A stretch of DNA of 64,000 nucleotides from CAWBLP01 sp963789495 (GTDB taxonomy: Bacteria > Pseudomonadota > Alphaproteobacteria > Acetobacterales > Acetobacteraceae): contig CAWBLP010000005.1 of assembly GCA_963789495.1 (NCBI GenBank), positions 248,001-312,000 on the forward strand, written 5' to 3'. Shown one piece after another: positions 36,051 to 44,752 of this stretch. Position 1 is the first letter of the stretch. The number at the start of each line of letters is the position of its first letter. A program made the translations under genes and the position numbers. The notes under the pieces were generated by a model. The model was not told the origin of the DNA and searched no databases. It worked only from the letters and a program-made list of their open reading frames with translations.

Positions 36051-37271
36051 TCACCCGGCCAGCAACGGCCGCACGAAGTCCAGCAGGTTGCCGCCAGGAA
36101 ACAGATGCCCGGGCACGCCGGCAGCCCGGGCCGCCGCCATATCGGTCGGCTGATCGCCGATCATCACGCAGCGCGCCGGATCGAGTTCCCAGACACGGAT
36201 CAGGTCCAGCAGCATGCCGGGCTCCGGCTTGCGCCATGGATGCGCCTGGCGATACGCGTCGACCGTCGCGCCCTCGTGATACGGGCAGTAGCGGGTGTCA
36301 TCGATGGTGCCGCCGGCGCGATGCGCCTGCTCGCCGATCCAGTCCAGCAACGACCGCACCGCCGCCTCATCATACAGGCCGCGCGCGACGCCCGACTGGT
36401 TGGTGACCACGAAGACGTGCCAGCCGGCCTGGGTGGCGCAACGGATCGCCTCCAGCGCGCCCGGCATCCACTCGAACCGGTCGCGCGAGCCGACCCAGCC
36501 GTGATCCACATTGAGCACGCCGTCTCGATCCAGGAACAATGCCCGACGGTGCAGCAGGCGCGGAATCTCCTGTTGCGCACTGGCGAAATCCTCCGGCACG
36601 CCGATGTCGCGGAAATACCCGTCTGCCAGCGTGCCGCGCAGCGCACCCTGTTCGGCCAGGCGCGGCATCACGTCGCGTTCCAGCGAGCAATCGGGCTGCA
36701 ATGCGTCCAGCAGGCGCCGGTTGAACAGATAGATGCCGCCGTTGATCACCCCCGGCGTGTTCGGCGGCGGGCGTTCCTGGAACGCGGTCACCCGGTCGCC
36801 CTGCAGCGCCACGACGCCGAAACGCGAGGCGTCCTGCAAGGGACGCAGCACCATGCGGCCGATCACCGAAGCGTCGTCCTGCGCCGCCGCCGCCAGCAGG
36901 TTCGCCAGATTGCAATCAAGCAGCGAGTCGCCATTGCACAGCAGGAACCGTTCATCCAGCCGGTCGCGGGCGTGAAACACCGCGCCGCCGGTGCCAGCCC
37001 GCATCGGCTCCCGTGCGATCGCAATGCGGGCGCCATGAGGCAGCGAAGCCTCGATCTCACCCGCCACACGTTCCACCTCGGTCGACAAATGGCCAGTCAG
37101 CAGCAGGAACTCTTCCGCGCCGAAGCGGACAAACTCGCGCAGCAGCCAGGCAAGGAACGGCCGGTCGCCGCACGGCAGGATAGGTTTCGGCGTGGTGGCG
37201 GTCAGCGCGCCCAGCCGGGTGCCGAGACCGCCAACCAACACGGCGCATTGTTTGACGGTGGCGGTAGTCAT
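36051..37271 (-). CDS. Fusion: sugar nucleotidyltransferase (HddC-like) and HAD-IIIA heptose bisphosphatase (GmhB-like)
   Basis: A 406-residue two-domain protein. Residues 1-225 form a nucleotidyltransferase: LVGGLGTRLGALTATTPKPI (GGxGTR...PKP), LLCNGDSLLDCN with the metal-binding Asp, and VINGGIYLFNR. Residues 240-400 form a HAD phosphatase: ALFLDRDGVLNVDHGWVGSR (DxDGV), FVVTNQSGVARGLY, CPYHEGATVDAYR zinc-site region, WRKPEPGMLLDLIRV, CVMIGDQPTDMAAARAAGV. Together these could remove the 7-phosphate of heptose bisphosphate and attach GMP or a related nucleotide, as in GDP-heptose synthesis (gmhB plus hddC). The substrate is inferred; no other heptose gene is in the window. Confidence 0.85.
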   Translation of the reverse strand: MTTATVKQCAVLVGGLGTRLGALTATTPKPILPCGDRPFLAWLLREFVRFGAEEFLLLTGHLSTEVERVAGEIEASLPHGARIAIAREPMRAGTGGAVFHARDRLDERFLLCNGDSLLDCNLANLLAAAAQDDASVIGRMVLRPLQDASRFGVVALQGDRVTAFQERPPPNTPGVINGGIYLFNRRLLDALQPDCSLERDVMPRLAEQGALRGTLADGYFRDIGVPEDFASAQQEIPRLLHRRALFLDRDGVLNVDHGWVGSRDRFEWMPGALEAIRCATQAGWHVFVVTNQSGVARGLYDEAAVRSLLDWIGEQAHRAGGTIDDTRYCPYHEGATVDAYRQAHPWRKPEPGMLLDLIRVWELDPARCVMIGDQPTDMAAARAAGVPGHLFPGGNLLDFVRPLLAG

Positions 37272-37419
37272 TGCGGATTCCAATTCGCCTGCGCAGCTGC
37301 CCGATGGCGTGGGTAGATCACTCGCAGCGGGCAAGTTCAAGCGGGCAGCGGCCTCCCGCATTGACAGGGGCAGCGAAGTTCAGCCCACTCCGCCATCCTG
37401 ACACCTAGGGAGACGCCAG

Positions 37420-38424
37420 ATGCCGCAATGGGAAAAGCGCCAGCTCGGCCGCACCAAACTGCAAGTCACGAGCCTGGGGCTTGGCACCGCGACCATGGGT
37501 GGCAGCCGCATTCCGGTCTCCATGGCGGAAGGCGAGGCAATGGTGCGGGCCGCCTGGGCAGCCGGCGTGCGCTATGTCGATACGGCGCCGTTCTACGGCG
37601 TGGGCGCGGCGGAACGGCGGGTTGGCGATGCGCTGCGCGACGTGCCGCGCGACGAGTGGGTCCTGTCCACCAAAGTGGGGCGGCTGCTGCGGCCCGGCGT
37701 CAATGCCGCCGCAAGCGATGGGCGGCTGTCGCCGATGCCGTTCCATGTGGTGTACGACTATTCCTATGACGGCATCATGCGATCGGTGGAGGACAGCTAC
37801 CAACGCCTGGGCCTGGCGAAGATCGACATCCTGTATGTCCACGATATCGGCGTCTACCAGCACGGCGTGGAGGAGAATGCACGCCACATGAAGGTGCTGC
37901 GTGACAGCGGCTACAAGGCATTGGCAGAGCTGCGCCAAAGCGGGACGGTCAGTGCGATCGGCATCGGCGTGAACGAGAAGGAAGTCTTGATCGAGGCGCT
38001 GGGCTTCGGCGACTGGGACGCGTTCCTGCTGGCCGGGCGCTACACATTGCTGGAGCAGGGACCGCTCGACGACCTGCTGCCGATGTGCAGTGCACGCGGC
38101 ACGTCGATCGTAGTGGGTGGCCCGTTGAACTCTGGCATCCTGGCCGGACGCGATACCTGGAACTACGCTGCGGCCCCCGCCGAAATCGTCGAGCGCGTGA
38201 CACGCATCCGCGCGGTCTGTGACGCGCATAAAGTGCCGCTGGCCGCAGCCGCATTGCAATTCCCGTTGGCGCACCCTGCGGTCTGCGCGGTGATCCCCGG
38301 GCCGCGTTCGGCTGCGGAGTTCGATGCCAACCTGCCGCTGCTGACCATGCCGATCCCGGCTTCGCTATGGGCCGATCTGCGCCAGGCCCAGCTCCTGCAC
38401 CCCGAGGCGCCGACGCCGGGGTAG
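37420..38424 (+). CDS. Aldo/keto reductase (D-threo-aldose dehydrogenase-like)
   Basis: A 334-residue TIM-barrel NAD(P)-dependent oxidoreductase. N-terminal RQLGRTKLQVTSLGLGTATM, active-site Asp/Tyr in YVDTAPFYGVGAAERRVGDA, catalytic Lys in LSTKVGRLL and His in ILYVHDIGVY, and PLAAAALQFPLAHPAVCAVI near the end. This set resembles the galactose/L-fucose/D-threo-aldose dehydrogenase subgroup. The exact sugar cannot be read. GGGAGA precedes ATG 37420. It follows the convergent heptose fusion start region and is not in an obvious operon. Confidence 0.86.
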   Translation: MPQWEKRQLGRTKLQVTSLGLGTATMGGSRIPVSMAEGEAMVRAAWAAGVRYVDTAPFYGVGAAERRVGDALRDVPRDEWVLSTKVGRLLRPGVNAAASDGRLSPMPFHVVYDYSYDGIMRSVEDSYQRLGLAKIDILYVHDIGVYQHGVEENARHMKVLRDSGYKALAELRQSGTVSAIGIGVNEKEVLIEALGFGDWDAFLLAGRYTLLEQGPLDDLLPMCSARGTSIVVGGPLNSGILAGRDTWNYAAAPAEIVERVTRIRAVCDAHKVPLAAAALQFPLAHPAVCAVIPGPRSAAEFDANLPLLTMPIPASLWADLRQAQLLHPEAPTPG

Positions 38425-38574
38425 CGCGGGGAGCGGGAGATCGCCGCGCCGTCCCGGTCCGGTTACAATGTCATGAGGTCGTGCGAGGCATCGGGCAGTC
38501 GATCGGGATGAGCCGGTGCCGTATTCGTGCGACGCGCAAGCACAACGTCCGACCTGCAACAGGAGAGAATCGCA

Positions 38575-39072
38575 ATGGCCTTCTACGAACTCCGCCAATA
38601 CAAGGTATTTCCCGGCAAGCTCGACGGCTGGGTCAAGATTATGGAGGAGGAGATCATCCCCTTCCAGGTCTCCAAGGGCATGGTGATCTGCGGCAGTTTC
38701 CGCGGCGAGACCGACGAGTCGGTCTATGTCTGGATCCGTCGCTTCGACAGCGAAGAACAGCGGGTCGCGCTGTACAGGGACGTGTACGAGAGCGACTACT
38801 GGAAGACCAAGATCGCGCCGCGCGTGCCGGAGTATCTCGATCGTCCGAACAACGTAGTGACGCGGATCGTGCCGACACCTCGCTCACCAGTACAGATAGC
38901 CGGCCGGCAGCACGGGGTCAGCATCCTGCCGACCTCGTGCTGCGCTATCCAGGCGTTCAGCAGATCGCCGGCACACGCCAGCGCCGCGCTGCGTCAGTTG
39001 CGGAACCGGGTCGGAATCCCGGTCTTCGCGGTCAGCCCGCCATCCGCCACGACCGCCGATCCGGTGACGTAG
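38575..39072 (+). CDS. NIPSNAP family protein with an unusually long C-terminus
   Basis: A ferredoxin-fold NIPSNAP protein, function unknown. The first 108 residues are a complete domain: MAFYELRQYKVFPGKLDGWV, ESVYVWIRRFDSEEQRVALY, DYWKTKIAPRVPEYLDRPNN, VVTRIVPTPRS. Family members normally end here. The frame then runs 58 further residues (GRQHGVSILPTSCC ...) of unlike composition and overlaps the 3' end of the convergent SDR gene by 79 bases. A missing or extra base near 38878 would give a stop at about 38899, so the true end may be there. AGGAGAG precedes the ATG. Confidence 0.72.
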   Translation: MAFYELRQYKVFPGKLDGWVKIMEEEIIPFQVSKGMVICGSFRGETDESVYVWIRRFDSEEQRVALYRDVYESDYWKTKIAPRVPEYLDRPNNVVTRIVPTPRSPVQIAGRQHGVSILPTSCCAIQAFSRSPAHASAALRQLRNRVGIPVFAVSPPSATTADPVT

Positions 39073-39791
39073 GACGCCAGATCGGATGCCAGGAACAACA
39101 CCACATTCGCCATCTCCTCCGGTCGTCCCAGCCGGCCGATCGGAATTGCGGCGTTGGTTTCATCGGCAAAGCCTGGGATCGATAGCGAGCGCTGCAGCAG
39201 CGGCGTGTCGATCGCACCCGGACAGATGCAGTTGCAGCGAATGCCATCGCCGGCACACTCGATCGCCACGACGCGGGTGAAGTTGATCACCGCCGCCTTC
39301 ATCGCGTTGTACACCGCGATGCCGTAATCGGCGAACAGTCCGGAGATCGAGGCCGTGTTGACGATCGCGCCGCCGCCCTGCTGACGCATCACCGGCAGCA
39401 CGCGCCGGGTCGCCTGCATCACCGCGGTCAGGCCGACCTGCATCGTATAGTCCCAGACCTCCTGGTCCAGCGCATCCACGCGAGCCATCCGCGCCCCTTG
39501 CAGCGATGGCGGCACGCCGAATGCGTTGTTGTGCAGCACGTCAAGCCGTCCGAACGCGGTCACGGTGCGCGTCACCATCGCATCAATGTCGGCCACCTGC
39601 GTCATGTCCGCCGATACCGCGATCGCCTTGCCGCCGGCACGGGTGATCTCTGCCACCACGCTTTTCGCGGCGGCGAAATTGTTGTCGGCAACCGCGACGG
39701 CGCCGCCACGTTGCGCGAAGCCGATGGCGGTGGCGCGTCCAATTCCCGACGCGGCGCCGGTGATCAGCCCGACTTTGTTGTCGAATCGCAT
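38994..39791 (-). CDS. SDR family NAD(P)-dependent oxidoreductase
   Basis: A 265-residue classical short-chain dehydrogenase. TGAASGIGRATAIGFAQ (nucleotide-binding TGxxxGxG), NNAFG (variant of NNAG, with Phe for Gly's neighbour), catalytic Ser in IVNTASISGL, YNAMK (YxxxK), and CPGAIDTPLL. The cofactor loop DNNFAAAK suggests NAD rather than NADP. Substrate unknown. GGGAGGG precedes ATG 39791. The terminal region overlaps the readthrough end of the NIPSNAP gene. Confidence 0.88.
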   Translation of the reverse strand: MRFDNKVGLITGAASGIGRATAIGFAQRGGAVAVADNNFAAAKSVVAEITRAGGKAIAVSADMTQVADIDAMVTRTVTAFGRLDVLHNNAFGVPPSLQGARMARVDALDQEVWDYTMQVGLTAVMQATRRVLPVMRQQGGGAIVNTASISGLFADYGIAVYNAMKAAVINFTRVVAIECAGDGIRCNCICPGAIDTPLLQRSLSIPGFADETNAAIPIGRLGRPEEMANVVLFLASDLASYVTGSAVVADGGLTAKTGIPTRFRN

Positions 39792-39865
39792 GGTTCCCTC
39801 CCTGCAGCAGACAGTGCCGCGGCAGGATAGGGAGGATGCGCCGCTACGTCACCGCGGCCACGCCG

Positions 39866-40204
39866 TCACAGCGCGGCGTCGCCTTCCTCGCCGGTGCGAA
39901 TGCGTTGGGCGCGCTCCACATCCAGCACGAAGATCTTGCCATCGCCGATGCGTCCGGTATGGCCGGCGGCATGGATCGCCTCCACCACCGCGTCGGCCAG
40001 CGCATCGGGCACCACCAGCTCGATCTTCACCTTGGGCAGGAAGCTCACATGGTATTCGGCGCCGCGATAGATTTCGGTCTGGCCCTTCTGCCGGCCGAAC
40101 CCTTTCGCCTCAGAGGCGGTCAGTCCCTGCACGCCCAGCGGCAGCAGCGCCTCCCGGACGTCATCCAGTTTGAAGGGTTTGATGATTGCGATGATCAGTT
40201 TCAT
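39866..40204 (-). CDS. glnK: Nitrogen regulatory protein PII
   Basis: A 112-residue PII trimer subunit sensing 2-oxoglutarate and ATP/ADP. MKLIIAIIKPFKLDDVREAL, GLTASEAKGFGRQKGQTEIY, with the uridylylated T-loop Tyr in IYRGAEYHVSF, and the B- and C-loops HTGRIGDGKIFVLDVERAQR IRTG (adjacent). ATG 40204 gives the canonical family start; a longer frame up to 40315 is not real. Neither amtB nor glnA lies beside it, so the choice between glnB and glnK names is not settled; regulation of nitrogen assimilation is inferred. Confidence 0.9.
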   Translation of the reverse strand: MKLIIAIIKPFKLDDVREALLPLGVQGLTASEAKGFGRQKGQTEIYRGAEYHVSFLPKVKIELVVPDALADAVVEAIHAAGHTGRIGDGKIFVLDVERAQRIRTGEEGDAAL

Positions 40205-40388
40205 GGCGATGATTGATATCAAGAACCATGCCATCAGCGGGCTGTTGCGGTGGGGCGCGGCGCAGGCGAGTGTGCCGCATGATTGGGCAGGGAATTCTGC
40301 TCGTCTGGCGAGCACCTGCCTGCGGTGCGTCGCCGTGCGTGGCCGGCATGTTGCCTAAAATGCGGGCGGCACAGCATGTGAGGTGGGA

Positions 40389-41621
40389 ATGACGGAGAGT
40401 CTGTCGGCCGAAATCTGCATCATGGGCGCCGGTCCGGTGGGTGGCACCCTGGCCTGCCGCCTCGCAGCCGCCGGCGTGTCCACCGTGGTGGTCGACCATG
40501 CCGCGCTGCCGCCGATGGAGCACCCGGCGTTCGACGGCCGCGCCTATGCCATCGCCGCCGGCTCGCGTGACCTGCTGGACGCCGCCGGACTGTGGGATCG
40601 CCTGCCGGAGCCGCCCTGTCCGATCCTCGGCATCCGGGTCAGCGATGGCCGTCTCGGCCGCCCCGCGTCCCGCCTGCATCTGCATTTCGATCATCATGAG
40701 GCCGGCGATGACGCCGGCCCGTTCGGCTGGATGGTGGAGGCGCGCAGCCTGCGCCGCGCGTTGAACGCCCATCTGGACACGCTTCCCGGACTGCGCGCCT
40801 TCGCGCCGGCCGAGGCCACGGTCGAGCGTCGGCCCGACGGCGTGACGGTGCAGATCGCCGGCGGACCGGTGGTACAGTGCCGCCTGGTGGTCGCGGCGGA
40901 GGGGCGTAACTCGCCGTTGCGGGAGGCGGCCGGCATCCCGCTCACCCGCTATCCCTATCACCAGACCGGCATCGTGGTGGCGATCAGCCACGAAAACCCG
41001 CATCACAACATGGCGCTGGAGCATTTTCTCCCGTCAGGCCCGTTCGCCCAACTGCCGATGTCACCGAGTGGCGACGCGGAAACGGGCGGTGCGGAAAATG
41101 TGTCCGCCGTTGTCTGGACCGAGCGAACCCCGATCGCGCAACACATGCTGCGGCTCGACGATGCCCGCTTCGCCCGCGAGATCAGGCGTCGGCTGGGCGA
41201 TCATCTGGGGGCGGTGCACACGATCGGGCGTCGCTGGAGTTACCCGCTCTCCGCCATGCTGGCGCATCGTTATGTCGCGACGCGCCTGGCGCTGGCGGGG
41301 GATGCGGCGCACGGCATTCACCCGATCGCCGGGCAGGGGCTGAACCTGGGATTTCGCGATGTCATCGGCCTGGCGGACCTGGTGATCGCGGCCGTGGGTC
41401 GCGGTGAGGATCCCGGCGCACCGGCGCTGCTGGCGCGCTATCAGCGGCTGCGGCGGCCGGACAACATGCTGATGCTGGCCATGACGGACGGGCTGGACCG
41501 GCTGTTCAGTTCCGACAATCCGGTGCTGCGGCTGGTGCGCGATGTCGGCATCGCGGCCGTCCACCGCGCGCCACCGCTGAAACGCATGTTCATGCGGCGG
41601 GCGATGGGTCTGAGCGGTTGA
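40389..41621 (+). CDS. UbiH/UbiF/VisC-type FAD-dependent monooxygenase
   Basis: A 410-residue flavoprotein hydroxylase of the UbiH/COQ6 family, typically adding a ring hydroxyl during ubiquinone synthesis. EICIMGAGPVGGTLACRLAA (GxGxxG), GRAYAIAAGSRDLLDAAGLW, and the family motif ALAGDAAHGIHPIAGQGLNL followed by GFRDV are complete. The mid-region RLVVAAEGRNSPLREAAGI carries the DG-like motif as AEGRNS. ATG 40389 (GTG 40383 possible) has GAGGTG close upstream. Which ring position it acts on cannot be read. Confidence 0.85.
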   Translation: MTESLSAEICIMGAGPVGGTLACRLAAAGVSTVVVDHAALPPMEHPAFDGRAYAIAAGSRDLLDAAGLWDRLPEPPCPILGIRVSDGRLGRPASRLHLHFDHHEAGDDAGPFGWMVEARSLRRALNAHLDTLPGLRAFAPAEATVERRPDGVTVQIAGGPVVQCRLVVAAEGRNSPLREAAGIPLTRYPYHQTGIVVAISHENPHHNMALEHFLPSGPFAQLPMSPSGDAETGGAENVSAVVWTERTPIAQHMLRLDDARFAREIRRRLGDHLGAVHTIGRRWSYPLSAMLAHRYVATRLALAGDAAHGIHPIAGQGLNLGFRDVIGLADLVIAAVGRGEDPGAPALLARYQRLRRPDNMLMLAMTDGLDRLFSSDNPVLRLVRDVGIAAVHRAPPLKRMFMRRAMGLSG

Positions 41622-41873
41622 ACCTGACGGGCTGGCGGCATCGCTTCGATTGGCGCGGCGGCACCGGACGGCCTCGGTCGGGTCTGCATCGCGGTCGCTA
41701 TCGGTCAATCGTGCCGGTAATGGCATGGACCGTCACACCAGCCCTGTCGTGGCGTGAACCTGCCGGCACCCACCTGCCTGCGCCACGCCTGCGCCACGCC
41801 TGCTGTGCCCCTGGGCTGATCGCCGGCCCGCCGCTATCCTTCTCCACAGGCCAACGCAAAAGGGGAAACGACC

Positions 41874-42845
41874 ATGGCGTCCAGGATTCTCGTCGCCGAT
41901 AACCCGCTGAACGACAACGATATCGCGCGCGAGTTGGCGCCGCCCGGCTTCGACACGGTGATCGCTCGTCCCGGTTCGCCCGAATTCACCGCGGCCTTGC
42001 CCGATGCCGAGTTCATGGTCGGCTTCGGCGACAACAGCATGAACGACGCGTTCTATAAGACCGCGTCCAAGGTGAAGCTGGTACAACTGCTGTCGGCCGG
42101 CTACGACCGCTGCGATATCGAGGCCGCGCGCCGTGCCGGCGTGCCGATCTGCAACAATGGCGGCGCCAACGCGATCGCGGTGGCAGAGCATGCGATGCTG
42201 CTGATGCTCGCCGTCAGCCGCCGGCTGGTGTGGCAGCACGACAATGTCGCCGCCGGCCGCTGGCGCGGCAACAACTGGGCTGAGGTGAAGCTGTATGAGC
42301 TGTATGCCCGCAAGCTGGGCATCATCGGTCTGGGCACGATCGGCAAGAAGGTCGCGCGCATGGCCAAGGCCTTCGGCATGGACGTGCAGTATTACGACAT
42401 CGCCCGGCTGACCGAGGACCAGGCCGACTCGCTCGACGTCCGCTTCCGGCTGATGGACGAAATCCTGCGCAGCTCCGACATCGTCTCGCTGCATGTGCCG
42501 CTGACCCCGCAGTCCCGCCACATGATCGGCGCCGAACAGCTGAAGCTGATGAAGCCGACGGCGTATCTGATCAATACCTGCCGTGGCCCGGTGGTGGATG
42601 AGCAGGCACTGATCGAGGCGCTGTCCAACAACACCATCGCCGGCGCCGGGCTCGACGTGTTCGACCAGGAGCCGCCGCCCTCCGACAACAAGCTGTTCGG
42701 GCTGCCGAACGTGATCCTGACAGCGCATTTCGCCGGCCCGACCTGGGACAACCAGTATGCCCGGTTCCGCAATGCGTTCGACAATGTGCAGCGCGTGGCG
42801 CGGGGCGAGAAGCCGCTCTGGGTCATTCCCGAATTGCGGAAGTAG
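41874..42845 (+). CDS. D-2-hydroxyacid dehydrogenase family protein
   Basis: A 323-residue NAD-binding dehydrogenase. Rossmann motif LGIIGLGTIGKKVARMAKAF (about 145-164), substrate-binding Arg in NTCRGPVVDEQAL, catalytic Glu in VFDQEPPP, and catalytic His in LTAHFAGPTWDN; QLLSAGYDRCDIEAARRAGV and NNGGANAIAVAEHAMLLMLA complete the N-terminal signature. The active-site set is intact. Substrate could be glyoxylate/hydroxypyruvate, phosphoglycerate or another 2-hydroxy acid; phosphoglycerate dehydrogenase is less likely because the C-terminal regulatory domain is absent. AAGGGGAAACGACC precedes the ATG. Confidence 0.87.
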   Translation: MASRILVADNPLNDNDIARELAPPGFDTVIARPGSPEFTAALPDAEFMVGFGDNSMNDAFYKTASKVKLVQLLSAGYDRCDIEAARRAGVPICNNGGANAIAVAEHAMLLMLAVSRRLVWQHDNVAAGRWRGNNWAEVKLYELYARKLGIIGLGTIGKKVARMAKAFGMDVQYYDIARLTEDQADSLDVRFRLMDEILRSSDIVSLHVPLTPQSRHMIGAEQLKLMKPTAYLINTCRGPVVDEQALIEALSNNTIAGAGLDVFDQEPPPSDNKLFGLPNVILTAHFAGPTWDNQYARFRNAFDNVQRVARGEKPLWVIPELRK

Positions 42846-43030
42846 CCGCATCGCGGAGGTGTGACCCGGCGGGCCGCCAGCAAGTTGTGAGCGGACCTCC
42901 ATCCTTCTGGCAACCGCCGGCGACGGCATTAACTGTTTGGAGACAGCGCTATGTCAGACAGGCGCTATGCGAAGCGTCTGCCGTAGTCCGGCCTCGCAAT
43001 TTTGATCAAGAACTGGCCTGGAGAGTTTCA

Positions 43031-43264
43031 GTGAGCGCCTCGGTCCGACCCGCCCTGCCGACCTTGTTGCGCAGCCTGCGTGTCGGCACGGACGTCACGG
43101 TCGTGATTCGGCGAATGGTGCATCTCGCAGCCGCCAAGATCGAGGATCTGGAGGATCAGGTGGCGCGTCTGGCTGCCGAACTGCACGACGCGACCGCGTA
43201 TCGGGAGACCGATCAGACCGGCCATGCTTCGGGTCGCGATCGCAGCGCGGCGGCGATGAACTGA
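43031..43264 (+). CDS. Small hypothetical protein (77 aa, GTG start)
   Basis: A probable 77-residue protein. RSLRVGTDVTVVIRRMVHLA followed by AAAKIEDLEDQVARLAAELH looks like a short helix plus coiled coil, and the reading frame is uninterrupted in a region otherwise without genes. GGAGAG lies about 11 bases upstream of GTG 43031. No family recognised. A longer frame upstream to 42887 adds unlikely sequence. It could be a regulator or structural adaptor; no evidence beyond composition. Confidence 0.4.
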   Translation: MSASVRPALPTLLRSLRVGTDVTVVIRRMVHLAAAKIEDLEDQVARLAAELHDATAYRETDQTGHASGRDRSAAAMN

Positions 43265-43403
43265 CTGCCCGGCCGCTATCGATCTTGTGGCTGGGCTGGT
43301 TTCCTTGGCGTGGTCGGCACGAGTGTGCCGGACCTCGGGGGGGCCGGACGCTATCAACTCGTGCCATGCGCGGGGCGTTGCTGTGGCGCTGCTTTGAGGT
43401 TGC

Positions 43404-43775
43404 CTAGCCACGATCCAGACTGAAGCGGCCGGCACCGTAGGCCCATAGCTGCAGGAAGCCGCCGGCCATGCACAGGTTCTTCATGAAGTGGATCATTTGG
43501 CCATTATCTCCGGGGTGCCAGTGCGCGATCAGCGCAGTGGCGAGGCACCACGCAGCCAGCAGCGGCGCCACCAGGCGAATGCGCCAGCCGAGAGCGGTGG
43601 CCGCACCGCCGCCAAGCTCGATCACCACGGCCAGGGCGTAGGCCGCGCCGAGCACGGGCAGGTGGTTGCGGCCGAACATGCCCATGGTGGCGGCCGGCGC
43701 GAGCAGCTTGTCGATGCCGCTGCGGATGAAGATCGCGCTCATCAGCAAGCGGCCCAGCAAGGCGACGGCCTGCAT
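43404..43775 (-). CDS. DoxX family membrane protein
   Basis: A 123-residue inner-membrane protein with four hydrophobic segments: about 1-18 (MQAVALLGRLLMSAIFIRSG), 45-65 (GAAYALAVVIELGGGAATAL), 72-90 (LVAPLLAAWCLATALIAHW) and 103-120. The RSGIDKLLAPAATMGMFGRN loop and HFMKNLCMAGGFLQLWAYGA tail are typical of DoxX/SURF4-type proteins, often tied to redox or thiosulfate metabolism in other species. ATG 43775 is the family start. It follows ndk by 13 bases on the same strand and may be cotranscribed. Confidence 0.82.
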   Translation of the reverse strand: MQAVALLGRLLMSAIFIRSGIDKLLAPAATMGMFGRNHLPVLGAAYALAVVIELGGGAATALGWRIRLVAPLLAAWCLATALIAHWHPGDNGQMIHFMKNLCMAGGFLQLWAYGAGRFSLDRG

Positions 43776-43788
43776 CACGGGCGGGACC

Positions 43789-44211
43789 TCAGCCGACGAT
43801 CTCGGTGCCGGCAAAGAAGAAGCTGATCTCGGCCGTGGCATTTTCCGCGCTGTCCGAGCCGTGCACCGAATTGGCCTCGATATCCTCGGCGAACTGGGCG
43901 CGGATTGTGCCCGCGTCGGCCTTCTTGGGATCGGTGGCGCCCATGGTCTCGCGGTTCTTCGCCACCGCGTTGTCACCCTCCAGCACCTGCACGACCACCG
44001 GGCCCGAGGTCATGAACTTCACCAGGCCGGCGTAAAATGGCCGTTCCTTGTGCACGGCGTAGAACGCCTCGGCCTGTGGCTGGGTCAGCTGGAGCCGCTT
44101 CTGCGCGACGATGCGCAGGCCGGCGGCTTCCAGGCAGGCGTTGATCTTCCCGGTCAGGTTCCGCCGCGTGGCGTCGGGTTTGATGATGGACAGCGTGCGC
44201 TCGGTGGCCAT
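43789..44211 (-). CDS. ndk: Nucleoside diphosphate kinase
   Basis: A 140-residue enzyme that balances nucleoside triphosphates through a phospho-His intermediate. ERTLSIIKPDATRRNLTGKI at the start, the conserved FYAVHKERPFYAGLVKFMTS, DPKKADAGTIRAQF and the catalytic His in ANSVHGSDSAENA are all present at family length. AAGGAGCC precedes ATG 44211. Standalone housekeeping gene; DoxX-family gene follows. Confidence 0.94.
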   Translation of the reverse strand: MATERTLSIIKPDATRRNLTGKINACLEAAGLRIVAQKRLQLTQPQAEAFYAVHKERPFYAGLVKFMTSGPVVVQVLEGDNAVAKNRETMGATDPKKADAGTIRAQFAEDIEANSVHGSDSAENATAEISFFFAGTEIVG

Positions 44212-44307
44212 GTGAGGCTCCTTGGTCGAATGTGCGAAACGGCGAATGCGGGCGGGTGACTAGGCGGTCCGGCCGGGAAGGGCAAGGCCGGGGGCAAAGG
44301 AGCAGGA

Positions 44308-44658
44308 ATGATTGAGAGCATCAGCGCGATTACGCTCGCGACGCACAATATGGCGCGCGCGGCGGCGTTCTATCAGGCGCTTGGCTTTCCGCTGAAATAC
44401 GGCGGGCCGGAGGCCAGGTTCACCAGCTTCCATGCGGGGGCGGGCTACCTGAACCTGACATCGGTGCCGGCGGACCGGCCGCTGGCCTGGTGGGGGCGGG
44501 CGATCTTCTATGTCGATGATGTGGATGCGCAGCATCGGCGCGCGGTTGCGGCCGGTCTGGCCCCGGAATTTGCGCCACGCGATGCGGCCTGGGGTGAACG
44601 CTATTTTCACATCATCGACCCGGACGGACACGAACTCAGCTTCGCACGCCCGCTCTGA
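44308..44658 (+). CDS. VOC family protein (glyoxalase/bleomycin resistance fold)
   Basis: A 116-residue single-domain VOC protein. MIESISAITLATHNMARAAA, FYQALGFPLKYGGPEARFTS, WGRAIFYVDDVDAQHRRAVA and ERYFHIIDPDGHELSFARPL show the two paired beta-alpha-beta-beta-beta modules. It may bind a divalent metal (His/Glu positions at the start and end), but which reaction it catalyses cannot be stated. AAGGAG precedes the ATG. Downstream is an element-bearing gap. Confidence 0.85.
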   Translation: MIESISAITLATHNMARAAAFYQALGFPLKYGGPEARFTSFHAGAGYLNLTSVPADRPLAWWGRAIFYVDDVDAQHRRAVAAGLAPEFAPRDAAWGERYFHIIDPDGHELSFARPL

Positions 44659-44752
44659 CACCACCCTCCGCTGCCGCTTCGGTAAGGCGCATCCCGCCTG
44701 GATGCTCTTGCTCAATCATGGCTGCGCACACCCCGCCTCCGCCACGCCTGCT

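Noticed and set aside
40205..40235. Sigma54-like element (TGGCAT, 5 bases, TTGAT) upstream of PII
   Set aside because: The -12 GC is missing and the site lies too close to the start codon.
41727..41815. Repeated CTGCGCCACGC runs and a possible third interspersed copy
   Set aside because: Too short and degenerate to claim as a repeat on its own; kept only as a hint in the element pair finding.
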